This document shows positions 1 to 7,395 of a stretch of DNA of 8,509 bases, in pieces (the first letter of the stretch is position 1; each line of letters begins with the position of its first letter). The notes beneath the pieces are model-generated. The model saw only the letters and a list, made by a program, of their open reading frames with translations. It did not search any database and was not told the DNA's origin. Source of the DNA: an uncultured Collinsella sp. (GTDB lineage: Bacteria; Actinomycetota; Coriobacteriia; Coriobacteriales; Coriobacteriaceae); contig CAAENB010000171.1 in NCBI GenBank assembly GCA_900757235.1, forward strand, positions 1 to 8,509. Reading direction: 5' to 3'. Made by a program: the position numbers and the translations under genes.

Positions 1-1845
1 AACGGCATATTTCTCGGCCTGCGCGATTGCGCCCGCGCCGTTGTCGGTCGTATTGACCGGGTGGATATCGTCGTTGTCAGTGTCGATCTTAGAGGCCTTG
101 TCGATCAGATCGATGGCCTCATCGCGGTTGCAGCCGAGGGCATCGGCAAGATCGTCAAGGCGCGCGTAGAGCGCATCCTTCTTGTCCTGGACCTTGGCAA
201 GCGCATCCTGCGCTGCGGTCAGGCTCTCGGCAGACGGAGATGCGGTCGCGGCATCGGCTGCCGTCTGCGCCGCATCGGCCGCGCCGTCAAGCTCGTCATC
301 GGCATCCTGGGCGGCAGAAAGCAGCGCGCCGTCAACCGACTGCAAGCGCTCGAGTGCCGACCACTGCTCGCGCTCCTCGGTAGTGCCCTCGAGCTCCAGC
401 GGCGCCTTGAGTGTGTACTGATGCTCGGCGACCAGGCTCGTCTCGAGGTTGTCGGCGTAGTGCGTCATCGTGGGCAAAATCGCCAGGCCAAAGAGCAGCA
501 GCAGCGAGGCGAATGCAATGCCCACGAAGAGCGTGGCGAAGTTGCCCAGGTTGCGCAGGAAGACGCGCAGGCGGAAGCGCGAGACAAAACCCATGCACTC
601 CGGCAGCTGCAGGCCGCGCTTGGTGCCCGATTTGCCGCTCGCCTCGTGACGAAGGAACTGCAACGGCGTCTTGCCCATCTTGCGAAGCAGGCCCACCAGC
701 GTGATGAGGATGAGCGCAGCGGCGGGGACCACGGCACACTTCACGAAGATCTCCCAGCTCCAGTACACCTGGAAGGGCGGCAGGCTGTACGAGCCGTAGT
801 AGAGACCGCGCATGGGCTCGGTAAAGAACGCAACGCCGAGCGCGGTTCCCAAAAGTGCCGCGAGCACGCCCACGATGGCGGGAAGTGCCAGGTAATGCAG
901 CACGATCTCGCGACGGCGATAACCGCTGGCGAGCAGCGTGCCGATGATGGCACTCTCCTCCTCGATGGTGGCGTCGGTAAGGACCACAAAGACGAACGCC
1001 ATGATCACGATGATGATGTCGAGCAGCGTCATCCACATCATAGAGTCGCCGTCCACGTCATCGCGCGCATAGCCAATGCCCTGATTGGAATCGGCGTCGA
1101 TCAGATCGTCCACGCGCGCATCGGCGTCGGTCAGTGCCTCGACCATACCTTGCTCGGCGTCGATGCGGTCCGCGGTGGGGAGGTCGCGATCGGTAAAGGT
1201 GAAGGAGTAGGTGTAGGCGGGTGCGCCGCCGGCATCTTCGAGCGCGGCAAAGCCGCCATCGGTGACCTCGGCCACGCCGTACGTGATGGTGTTCACCGTA
1301 AAGTCCGAATTGTTGAGGAACAGCGCCTGGCTATCGGGCTGGGTCATGATGCCGCAGATGATGTAGGTGCGGCCCTCAAGCTCAACCTTATCGCCCACGG
1401 CGAGGTCGTTGTTGGTGGCAAAAACGCGGTCGATAGCCACCTCATCGTCCGTCTTGGGCTGCCTGCCCTCACAGTAGGACGCGATATCGACCTTGGTGCG
1501 GTGCGCATAGGTGCGCAGTGTGCGCTTGGTGCCGTCGTCGCCGGCGGTCTTTTTGATGATGGCGTCGATGGAGAAATTCTTGTAGAGCGTGACACCGCCG
1601 ACGTCGCCGGCTGCATCCTCGGCCGCCTTGAGCTGATCTTTGGTGGCCTCGAAGGAGGTGGTCACGCGGCCGTCCTCAATCGTGTACGCATCGCGCATGT
1701 CATCGATAAGGCAGCCGATGGAATGCGCTGCGAGCAAAAAGCCCGAGGTGAGAGCGATGCTTCCGCACATAAGCAAAAAGATGCCCAGGTACTTGCCGAT
1801 ATTGCGGCGCAGCTCGCGCGGGAGACGTTTTGCGAGAGGTGTCAT
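1..1845 (-). CDS. FtsX-family ABC transporter permease, C-terminus cut by window edge
   Basis: Membrane subunit of a MacB/LolC-like ABC transporter, partnered with the ATPase just upstream. The frame is open from ATG at 1845 to base 1, giving 615 codons without a stop, so the C-terminus lies outside the window. It starts MTPLAKRLPRELRRNIGKYL with helix 1 at about 19-41. An extracytoplasmic domain spans about 42-268, with an FtsX-like three-helix block at about 271-390 (helices near 271-295, 320-343, 364-386) containing the cytoplasmic EEESAIIGTLLASGYRRREI stretch typical of the family. A further helix at about 436-458 opens a second half, followed by a hydrophilic extracytoplasmic region from 460 onward that contains an Ala/Asp-rich, probably coiled-coil segment (about 495-575). 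By family pattern a second three-helix FtsX block should follow. The start is 8 nt after the ATPase stop, with a GGCGG-containing leader. A 644-codon plus-strand ORF over the same bases is a shadow. Substrate unknown; lipid, peptide or drug export are all possible. Confidence 0.9.
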   Translation of the reverse strand, partial: MTPLAKRLPRELRRNIGKYLGIFLLMCGSIALTSGFLLAAHSIGCLIDDMRDAYTIEDGRVTTSFEATKDQLKAAEDAAGDVGGVTLYKNFSIDAIIKKTAGDDGTKRTLRTYAHRTKVDIASYCEGRQPKTDDEVAIDRVFATNNDLAVGDKVELEGRTYIICGIMTQPDSQALFLNNSDFTVNTITYGVAEVTDGGFAALEDAGGAPAYTYSFTFTDRDLPTADRIDAEQGMVEALTDADARVDDLIDADSNQGIGYARDDVDGDSMMWMTLLDIIIVIMAFVFVVLTDATIEEESAIIGTLLASGYRRREIVLHYLALPAIVGVLAALLGTALGVAFFTEPMRGLYYGSYSLPPFQVYWSWEIFVKCAVVPAAALILITLVGLLRKMGKTPLQFLRHEASGKSGTKRGLQLPECMGFVSRFRLRVFLRNLGNFATLFVGIAFASLLLLFGLAILPTMTHYADNLETSLVAEHQYTLKAPLELEGTTEEREQWSALERLQSVDGALLSAAQDADDELDGAADAAQTAADAATASPSAESLTAAQDALAKVQDKKDALYARLDDLADALGCNRDEAIDLIDKASKIDTDNDDIHPVNTTDNGAGAIAQAEKYAV

Positions 1846-1853
1846 GGCGCCGC

Positions 1854-2567
1854 CTACCAATCGAGCTCGGCGGCCGCAACGGGCGACTCGTTGAGCTCAT
1901 CCTCGACGATGCGCCCGTCGCGCAGGCGCAGCACGCGATTGGCCATGCGCGCGATGGCGGCATTGTGGGTGACAATGATGATGGTGCAGCCGTAGGTGCG
2001 GTTGACATCCTCCATAAGCTGCAAGATTTCCTTGGACGTCTTATAGTCGAGCGCACCGGTGGGCTCGTCGCACAGCAGCAGGCCCGGGTTTTTGACGAGC
2101 GCACGGCCGATGGCACAGCGCTGCTGCTGGCCGCCCGAGACCTGGCGCGGGAACTTGTTGCGGTGCTCGTAGAGGCCCAGCGAACGCAGCAGGTCATCAA
2201 TGTTGAGCGGGTTTTTGGACAGGTGCGCCGTGACCTCGATGTTTTCCTTGATGGTAAGGTCGGGCACCAGGTTGTAGAACTGAAAGACAAAACCCAGCTC
2301 GCGGCGTCGGTACTCGCCCAAATCAGCCGGCTTGAGCACCGTGAGGTCGCAGCCGTCTACCATGATGGAGCCGCCGTCGGCATCTTCCAGGCCACCGATC
2401 AGGTTGAGAAACGTCGACTTGCCCGAGCCCGAGGGCCCCAGCATGACGCAGATCTCGCCGCGGTTGATGGACGTGTCGATGCCGTCGAGCACCGTCAGGC
2501 GCGCATCGCCGTCGCCGTAGTGTTTCTTGAGCCCTTTGACCTGGACATAGGTTTCCTGCGTTGCCAT
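1854..2567 (-). CDS. ABC transporter ATP-binding protein, MacB/LolD type
   Basis: Cytoplasmic ATPase that powers the FtsX permease encoded 8 nt downstream. All ABC motifs are intact. Counted from the ATG at 2567 they are: Walker A GPSGSGKST at about 44-52, Q-loop FVFQFYN with Gln near 96, signature VSGGQQQR near 143-150, Walker B LLLCDEPTGALD near 163-174, and the H-loop His near 201 in IIIVTHN. The FVFQFYNLVP and DEPTGALD wording is that of the MacB/LolD/FtsE-like subfamily that works with FtsX permeases. Length is 237 residues, normal for the family. The start was chosen because GGGGGA sits 4 nt before ATG 2567. An in-frame ATG at 2579 would add MGDA and has only a weak AAGG upstream, but it could be used if the mRNA is leaderless. 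Expression is probably from the AT-rich region upstream and separate from the ABC-2 operon. Confidence 0.95.
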   Translation of the reverse strand: MATQETYVQVKGLKKHYGDGDARLTVLDGIDTSINRGEICVMLGPSGSGKSTFLNLIGGLEDADGGSIMVDGCDLTVLKPADLGEYRRRELGFVFQFYNLVPDLTIKENIEVTAHLSKNPLNIDDLLRSLGLYEHRNKFPRQVSGGQQQRCAIGRALVKNPGLLLCDEPTGALDYKTSKEILQLMEDVNRTYGCTIIIVTHNAAIARMANRVLRLRDGRIVEDELNESPVAAAELDW

Positions 2568-2586
2568 GGCATCCCCCATTGTTAGC

Positions 2587-2616
2587 CTTATACTACTTTA
2601 TGAGCGTAATAGTAAA
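2587..2616 (-). promoter_or_regulatory. Candidate promoter for the MacB/FtsX module
   Basis: On the minus strand, TTTACT (2616-2611; 4 of 6 match to TTGACA) and TATAAG (2592-2587; 5 of 6 match to TATAAT) are separated by 18 bp in a locally AT-rich stretch. Transcription would start near 2580. That is either one base before the ATG at 2579, making the mRNA leaderless, or 13 nt before the ATG at 2567, just enough to include its GGGGGA ribosome site. This is a motif match only. Confidence 0.4.
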
Positions 2617-2643
2617 CATTGGCGAACTATTTTGGGGCGAGGC

Positions 2644-2659
2644 CTGAAATTTATTTCAG
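2644..2659. promoter_or_regulatory. 16-bp palindrome, possible operator
   Basis: CTGAAAT-TT-ATTTCAG is a perfect inverted repeat with 7-bp arms and a 2-bp centre. It lies about 30 bp upstream of the candidate -35 box of the MacB/FtsX module. The size and symmetry suit a dimeric transcription factor, but no regulator gene of a matching class is in the window except the LuxR-type regulator at 7392-8021. Confidence 0.4.
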
Positions 2660-2660
2660 A

Positions 2661-2700
2661 CTAGTCATTGAGGACGTACTTAAATGACTAGCCGTTTAAG
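2661..2700. repeat. Nested inverted repeats between the two ABC loci
   Basis: CTAGTCATT (2661-2669) and AATGACTAG (2683-2691) form perfect 9-bp inverted arms with a 13-bp spacer. CTTAAA (2679-2684) and TTTAAG (2695-2700) form a second, overlapping inverted repeat. A near-copy, AATGACCAG, occurs at 2710-2718. The block begins 23 bp beyond the stop of the ABC-2 permease (minus-strand sense), so it could be a weak terminator of that operon. No U-tract follows, so a set of protein-binding sites is as likely. Confidence 0.4.
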
Positions 2701-2722
2701 AACGCCCCCAATGACCAGGTGG

Positions 2723-3928
2723 CTAGGCGCGGGATTTGGTGCGCGAGAGTGCGAGGCCTACGGCGGCGATGGCCGCGGCAAAGAGCACCGTGACGCCTAG
2801 GTCGCAGGCGATGTCGCCCAGCACGGCAGACGTCAGATCCGAGGCAAGCGCCTTGCCGATCGCGTCGTTCACCCAATATGTCGGCACAAAATGCGCCACG
2901 GTCTGCACGGCCGAGCCCATCAGCGACAGCGGCATCCAGGCGCCGCCCAAAAACGTCATGAGCATGCCGAGCAGGTTGCCCACACCGTTGAGCAGTTCCT
3001 CGCGCGCACCCAGGCTCGAAAGCGCAAAGCCAACGGCCAGCGGCGTGCACGCAAGGGCAAACGTCGCCGACAGCGCCAGACATACACGGCCCACGCCGAC
3101 CTCGGCGACCGCGCCGGCAAAGCCCACGACGCCCATCATGCTCGACACAAACCAGATGCAGACGGTGATCACGGCGGCGGCCGCAAACACGGCAAGCGAG
3201 CGCTGGCGCTCGGAGATTGGGCCGGCATCCATACGACGCACGCGCTCGGGCTCGTTCATGCCCGAGAACACCAGCCCCACCGACACGATGACCGACGAGA
3301 TAATCGCGTACGCACCAAAGTTGAAGTACGACTCGAGCGTGGCGGCGGCCGTCGAGTCGACCTTGACCTGCTCAATCTCGACCTCCGCGCGCTTTGCGGC
3401 CGCGTGCTCGGCGGCCCTTGCGACGTCGCCGTTGGAGGCAGCGGGCTCTAGTGCGGCCGCAGCGCCCGCGAGCGAGATCCACCGCGAGGCCTCGGCAGAC
3501 GAAAGCGCTGCCGCCATGGTGCCGGAGCCGTACGTCACGTCGAGTTTGGGCAGGGCCTCCCCCGCGCGGGCGGCTGCAACAAGATCGTCCTCAAACCCCT
3601 CCGGGATAAAGAACACGCAATCGGCGCTGCCCTTGGCGCTGTTGCTCTTGGCGAGCGCATCCGCAAGGTCGTACGTGTCGTCGCCGACGCCCGTGACCAG
3701 GTCAAAGCGTGAGCCCAGGTGCTTGGTAAGTGCCCGCGAAAGGTCGCTATTGTCGCGGTCGACCACGATCACGTTGGTGTCGTAGGGCTTGTACTCGGTA
3801 AGCTGCGACGAGTTCCAGCTCACCGAAGCCGCGATGAATACGCCCATGAGCGAGATGAACACCGTATAGATGAGCAGGTAGAACGGGTGCGCCAGCGCCA
3901 TGCGAAGCGCGGTCTTAAAGGTGCTCAT
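2723..3928 (-). CDS. ABC-2 family transporter permease (second permease of the exporter)
   Basis: Integral membrane subunit of the exporter whose ATPase is at 5112-6050. The 401-residue protein has the ABC-2 (ABC2_membrane_3-like) layout. There is one N-terminal helix at about 16-35, a long extracytoplasmic domain at about 36-205, and five C-terminal helices near 206-223, 246-270, 282-304, 315-337 and 375-395. The loop before the last helix carries the family-like FVPTYWVNDAIGKAL stretch. The extracytoplasmic domain ends in an Ala-rich helical segment around 150-195. The start is ATG 3928, preceded by AAGGAG with a 5-nt gap. A longer frame from TTG 3943 would consume that ribosome site and is not favoured. 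The start overlaps the end of the first permease by 14 bp, which implies translational coupling. The two permeases are dissimilar, so the membrane channel is probably a heterodimer. Confidence 0.93.
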   Translation of the reverse strand: MSTFKTALRMALAHPFYLLIYTVFISLMGVFIAASVSWNSSQLTEYKPYDTNVIVVDRDNSDLSRALTKHLGSRFDLVTGVGDDTYDLADALAKSNSAKGSADCVFFIPEGFEDDLVAAARAGEALPKLDVTYGSGTMAAALSSAEASRWISLAGAAAALEPAASNGDVARAAEHAAAKRAEVEIEQVKVDSTAAATLESYFNFGAYAIISSVIVSVGLVFSGMNEPERVRRMDAGPISERQRSLAVFAAAAVITVCIWFVSSMMGVVGFAGAVAEVGVGRVCLALSATFALACTPLAVGFALSSLGAREELLNGVGNLLGMLMTFLGGAWMPLSLMGSAVQTVAHFVPTYWVNDAIGKALASDLTSAVLGDIACDLGVTVLFAAAIAAVGLALSRTKSRA

Positions 3929-5102
3929 AGCGGCTCCTTCCAAAGATCAGCGTAGCGGCGGCGACAAACACCAGGGCCATCAGGACGAGCGCGCCGGCGC
4001 GAACAGCGAAGGGCCCCAGGTCCTCAAAGAAATACAGGCGATTGAACATGTCGCAGATGAGCTTGACGGGGTTGAGCCAGCACTCGACCGGACAAGCGCG
4101 GGCGACGTCGTCGGCAAGCGCCATCGCCGGCTCGCCGTAGAGGCCGGCGAACAGGGCGCACGTGGTGGCAAAGCCCGTGAGGATGCCCGACTTGGATGCC
4201 TTGCCGCCCTTAACGGGAAGCGTGCCCACAAAAAGCCCCAGGCCCGTGGCGGCAAGCGCGGATGCAGCCCCGCCCAGCAGGCACAACCCCTCGCGCCCGC
4301 CAAAGTCGACGCCCACGACCAGGCGCACGTAGCCGATCGCAACCGCCATCGATGCAAAGGAAACCAGCCACGAGCCGACAAAAATGCCGGCCAGCGACGC
4401 CGTCTTGGAAAGACCGCCCACGCAGCGGCGCGCGCCAAGGCCCGACAGATTAGGCTGCAAATCGACGACGCTCAAGGCGGCAAACTCGGCAGACATCATC
4501 GCGACCAGGCCAAAGAGCGCGTAGTAGTAGATGACCGTGCCATCGGGCGTGGCACGAGTCAGGCTCACGCGGCGGGTTCCGCCCTCGAGCGACAGGGCGT
4601 GCGCAACCGCCGCCGGATCGGCGAGCACCGCCGGGTTGTCCTGGGCAATCTGGCGCATGAGCTCGACATTTTGCGTATACGAGCTTGCCACCGTTTCAAG
4701 GATGCTGCGGTCGGTGAGCACCGACGAGGCGCGCGAGCTGTCGTAACTCGACAGCAGCGTGAGCCTGGGCGTGCCCGCGGCATCAACCGTATAGATGCCC
4801 GCGACCTCGCCGGCCTTGAGCGCTTTGCGCGCGACAGCCAAGTCTTCGTACTCGCTCACATCGAGCAGCTGATCGTCGCCTGCCTTGGCAAGCGAAGCTG
4901 CCACATCCTTAAAGGTCGAGGCATCCCAGGCCTCGTCCGCCACGACGGCAACCGGCACCGGGTCGACCGTGCCGTCGGAGCTGAGGTTCGCAAACATAAA
5001 CATGAACATCGTGGAAAGCGCGATAGGAAAGAGAGCGCCCCAGACCCACGTGCTCGGCCGGCGCAGCAGCGTCTTGACCGTGGTGATGATGGTGTTGAAC
5101 AT
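3915..5102 (-). CDS. ABC-2 family transporter permease (first permease of the exporter)
   Basis: Integral membrane subunit of the same ABC-2 exporter, 395 residues. It has a short cytoplasmic N-terminus, helix 1 at about 19-40 (WVWGALFPIALSTMFMFMF), an extracytoplasmic domain at about 41-188, then helices near 191-213, 236-262, 272-294, 306-324 and 365-387. The late loop CWLNPVKLICDMFNRLYF resembles the conserved loop before the last helix in ABC-2 permeases. Three Cys residues cluster there (337, 341, 350). The gene starts 9 nt after the ATPase stop, and AGGGGG in that gap is the likely ribosome site. Its last codons overlap the start of the next permease. It is paralogous in architecture to that permease but clearly different in sequence. 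A drug, lipid or peptide substrate is possible but not readable from the sequence. Confidence 0.93.
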   Translation of the reverse strand: MFNTIITTVKTLLRRPSTWVWGALFPIALSTMFMFMFANLSSDGTVDPVPVAVVADEAWDASTFKDVAASLAKAGDDQLLDVSEYEDLAVARKALKAGEVAGIYTVDAAGTPRLTLLSSYDSSRASSVLTDRSILETVASSYTQNVELMRQIAQDNPAVLADPAAVAHALSLEGGTRRVSLTRATPDGTVIYYYALFGLVAMMSAEFAALSVVDLQPNLSGLGARRCVGGLSKTASLAGIFVGSWLVSFASMAVAIGYVRLVVGVDFGGREGLCLLGGAASALAATGLGLFVGTLPVKGGKASKSGILTGFATTCALFAGLYGEPAMALADDVARACPVECWLNPVKLICDMFNRLYFFEDLGPFAVRAGALVLMALVFVAAATLIFGRSRYEHL

Positions 5103-5111
5103 GGCCGCCCC

Positions 5112-6050
5112 CTAGTCGCGCAGCTCGCGGCCGGTGATCTCGAGGAACACGTCGTTGAGGGTCGGCGGTTCGGAATAGATGCGGCCGAGCGGCACGTCAT
5201 GCGAGCGCAGCGCATCGAGAATGTCCGTCAGGTTGTGCGGGCTCGCTTCGCACGAAAACGTGAGCTGTCCCGCCGTTGCCGAAAGGTCCAGAACGTGCGG
5301 CAGGCTTGCGACGGCACCGAGCGCCGCACTCGGAACCTCGCCGACCTCGATTACAATCTTCTCGCCCATCTGAATCATGCGCTTGAGCTCGTCGTTAGTG
5401 CCCTGCGCCAGCACGCGGTCGCCGTCCATGATCATAATGCGGCTGCAGATCTGCTCGACTTCCTCCATGTAATGGCTGGTATACACCACCGTGGCGCCCT
5501 CGTCGCGCAGGCGGCAGATGCCCTCCAGGATGGCGTTGCGGCTTTGCGGGTCGACCGCCACCGTGGGTTCGTCAAAAAAGATGAGCTCGGGCTTGTGCGC
5601 GATGCCGCAGGCAATGTTGAGACGACGCGTCAGGCCGCCCGAGAGCTTGCCGGGGCGGAACTTGGTAAAGTCGCCCAGGCCGACAAAGTCGATCGCCTCG
5701 TCCACCAGCGCGCGGCGGCGCTTGCGGTCGTTGACGTAGAGACTGCAGAAATAGTCGATGTTCTCGCGCACGGTGAGCTCGTCGAACACCGCCACCTGCT
5801 GCGGCACCACACCGATGCGGCGCTTGAGGTCGTAGCGGGCGGGCGTCATGCGCTCGCCGAACAGCTCGATGGTGCCCTTGTCGTAGGCGAGCAGCTGCAG
5901 GATGCAGTTGATGGACGTGGTCTTGCCCGAGCCGTTGGGGCCCAGCAGGCCAAAAATCTCGCCGGGGGCGATGTTCAGGTTAAAGTGGTCGAGCGCAATA
6001 AGATCGTCGTAGCGCTTGACGAGGTTTTCGACGTGGACGATGTCTGTCAT
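5112..6050 (-). CDS. ABC-2 exporter ATP-binding protein (DrrA/NatA-like)
   Basis: Cytoplasmic ATPase driving the two ABC-2 permeases that follow it. It has 312 residues from ATG 6050. Motifs in order: Walker A GPNGSGKTT at about 37-45, Q-loop VVPQQ near 81-85, signature LSGGLTRRLNIA at about 136-147, Walker B LIFFDEPTVAVDPQSR at about 156-171, and the H-loop His in YTSHYMEEVE near 193. DEPTxxVDPQSR and YTSHYMEE are typical of the DrrA/NatA/CcmA-like group. A C-terminal domain of about 90 residues ending PPTLNDVFLEITGRELRD matches the accessory domain common in multidrug-type ATPases. The start was chosen for AGAAGGG 7 nt upstream; the 22-codon extension to 6116 lacks family similarity. It is first in a three-gene operon, divergent from the two-component system. 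Confidence 0.95.
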   Translation of the reverse strand: MTDIVHVENLVKRYDDLIALDHFNLNIAPGEIFGLLGPNGSGKTTSINCILQLLAYDKGTIELFGERMTPARYDLKRRIGVVPQQVAVFDELTVRENIDYFCSLYVNDRKRRRALVDEAIDFVGLGDFTKFRPGKLSGGLTRRLNIACGIAHKPELIFFDEPTVAVDPQSRNAILEGICRLRDEGATVVYTSHYMEEVEQICSRIMIMDGDRVLAQGTNDELKRMIQMGEKIVIEVGEVPSAALGAVASLPHVLDLSATAGQLTFSCEASPHNLTDILDALRSHDVPLGRIYSEPPTLNDVFLEITGRELRD

Positions 6051-6249
6051 GAGGCGGCCCTTCTGTTGGTCGTGGCCCGGTACGATTGCATCATCGCAGG
6101 AGCGGGCGGCGCGCACCAGTGAGCTTTGTCACGAGTGCGGAGGTCTTGGTCGTACGGCCTGCCGACGCCCCCGCTTTGCCGCGCGGGAGAAATGTCACGG
6201 TTGCGCAGGCGGCCCCTCCACCACGCGCGGCATCGCGTACAATACCCGT
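6051..6249. promoter_or_regulatory. Divergent intergenic region between exporter operon and kinase
   Basis: These 199 bp must hold the promoters of both the exporter operon (minus) and the kinase operon (plus). TGTCACG occurs twice in the same orientation (6127-6133 and 6193-6199). GCCTGC (6157-6162) and GCAGGC (6205-6210) are inverted. Any of these could be binding sites of the adjacent LuxR-type regulator. No convincing exporter promoter was found on the minus strand; the GTGACA hexamers in the TGTCACG copies resemble -35 boxes but have no good partner. Confidence 0.4.
6238..6243 (+). promoter_or_regulatory. Candidate -10 box of a leaderless kinase mRNA
   Basis: TACAAT (5 of 6 match to TATAAT) ends 6 nt before the kinase ATG, and no purine-rich ribosome site precedes that ATG. 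This places transcription start at or next to the A of the start codon. No good -35 hexamer is seen 16-19 bp upstream. Leaderless mRNAs are common in Actinobacteria, so the arrangement is plausible. Confidence 0.45.
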
Positions 6250-7395
6250 ATGAACAGGCTTTTCGACAAATCGATTGTGCTGGCGTGCTGCATCGCAGCC
6301 GCCACAGGCCTTGCTGTGGACGCTCGCTTAGTCGCGGCGTTTTGCCTGGGCGTTATTGCCACCTCACTGGCCGAGGTCGCACAGGGAAATCGCGCCCGCC
6401 GTGCGAGCGAGGCCGTGAGCTACGCTTACATCATCGCGGCTGTCTTCGTGCCGCCGTTTATGCCGTTTGCGCCTCTCGCCCTCTATGACATCGCGCGGCG
6501 CGTGCGCCGTGAGCACGCCTGGATCGCGTTGGGTGTCGGTGCTGTCTTTGCCTGTGCGCTCGTCGCGGACCTTCGCGGCGGCGCGCTCACCACCCGAACG
6601 CTGCTGCTAACCGCCATTCTTTCGGTCGCCGCCACGTTGCTGTCACTGCGCACCGCGCAGCTGGAGCGCGAACAGGAACGCATGCACCGTACCCGCGACG
6701 AGCTGCAGGAACGAGCCCTCGCGCTCGAAGCGCGCAACCGCGATCTTGCCGACCGCCAGGACTACGAAGTCGAGCTCGCGACGCTCGCCGAACGCGCCCG
6801 CATCGCGCGCGAGATCCACGATAACGTCGGACACCAGCTCACGCGTGCCTCGCTACAAGCCGAAGCCCTGCGCGTGATCCACGCCGACGAGCCCGGCGTC
6901 GCCGCCGATTTCGCCGACGTCAAACGCACGGTTGACGAGGCGCTCCAACTTGTGCGTACTAGCGTCCATGCGCTCAACGACAACGCTGTCGACCTTTCCG
7001 TGCAGCTCGAACGCATTGTTGAAGGCGCGCGCTCGGACGGCGGCCCGCAGATTGAGCTTGAAGTTATGACCGAACATGCGCCCGCAAATGTCGCCAACTG
7101 CTTTGCGGCGGTCCTTCGCGAGGCGCTTTCCAACGCCATGCGCCACGCCCATGCCAATGCCGTTACCGTGCGGTGCATGGAGCATCCGTCGTTTTACCAG
7201 CTCATCGTTACCGATAATGGCGCGGACGCGACCCCGGCGAGCAGCAGCAACGTCGCAGAAGGCATGGGGCTCGGCTCCATGCGCGAGCGCGTCGAGGCGC
7301 TTGGCGGCACCTTCACCGCCGGTCCGCGCGCCGGTGCCGGCGGCTGGCGTGTGTTCGCCACCGTTCCCAAACAGCAAGGAGATGAGGGCCGATGA
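6250..7395 (+). CDS. Sensor histidine kinase, NarL/DesK class (HisKA_3)
   Basis: Membrane kinase that autophosphorylates on His and passes phosphate to the regulator encoded next. It has 381 residues. About five hydrophobic segments (near 7-24, 27-44, 57-80, 90-107, 115-133) occupy the N-terminus with almost no extracytoplasmic loop, so sensing is probably within or at the membrane. A charged coiled-coil linker follows at about 135-178. The dimerisation box reads ERARIAREIHDNVGHQLTRA with phosphoacceptor His190. The HATPase domain covers about 283-373, with N-box REALSNAMRHAHA (Asn295), a DNG motif (Asp322) and the glycine box GMGLGSMRERVEALGG (about 338-353). The start is ATG 6250, chosen because the protein becomes hydrophobic right after it and an upstream -10 box fits a leaderless mRNA. 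The upstream in-frame extension looks non-coding. It overlaps the regulator gene by 4 bp (ATGA). Confidence 0.95.
   Translation: MNRLFDKSIVLACCIAAATGLAVDARLVAAFCLGVIATSLAEVAQGNRARRASEAVSYAYIIAAVFVPPFMPFAPLALYDIARRVRREHAWIALGVGAVFACALVADLRGGALTTRTLLLTAILSVAATLLSLRTAQLEREQERMHRTRDELQERALALEARNRDLADRQDYEVELATLAERARIAREIHDNVGHQLTRASLQAEALRVIHADEPGVAADFADVKRTVDEALQLVRTSVHALNDNAVDLSVQLERIVEGARSDGGPQIELEVMTEHAPANVANCFAAVLREALSNAMRHAHANAVTVRCMEHPSFYQLIVTDNGADATPASSSNVAEGMGLGSMRERVEALGGTFTAGPRAGAGGWRVFATVPKQQGDEGR

Noticed and set aside
61..1995. 644-codon plus-strand ORF
   Set aside because: It lies antisense to the FtsX permease and part of the ATPase. Its translation is Arg/Gly/Val/His-rich without domains or membrane segments, whereas the opposite strand encodes clear families. 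High-GC third positions create such shadows.
1830..2585. 251-codon plus-strand ORF
   Set aside because: It is the mirror of the MacB-type ATPase, which has every ABC motif on the minus strand.
2661..2691. Strong intrinsic terminator for the ABC-2 operon
   Set aside because: The 9-bp stem has a 13-nt loop, is AT-rich and is not followed by a U-tract, so it is kept only as a repeat or possible weak terminator.
2736..3785. 349-codon plus-strand ORF
   Set aside because: It is antisense to the second ABC-2 permease. Its Ser/Thr/Ala-rich translation has no domain.
6051..6116. 22-codon extension of the ABC-2 ATPase
   Set aside because: Family similarity begins at MTDIVHVENLVKRY, and AGAAGGG sits at the right distance before ATG 6050.
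3900..6122. 740-codon plus-strand ORF
   Set aside because: It is antisense to the first ABC-2 permease and its ATPase. The composition is rich in Arg, His and Ala with no recognisable motif, so it is a shadow of high-GC coding.
6016..6249. N-terminal extension of the kinase frame
   Set aside because: The added residues are Cys/Arg-rich and unlike kinase N-termini, they overlap the exporter ATPase start, and a good -10 box lies just before ATG 6250.
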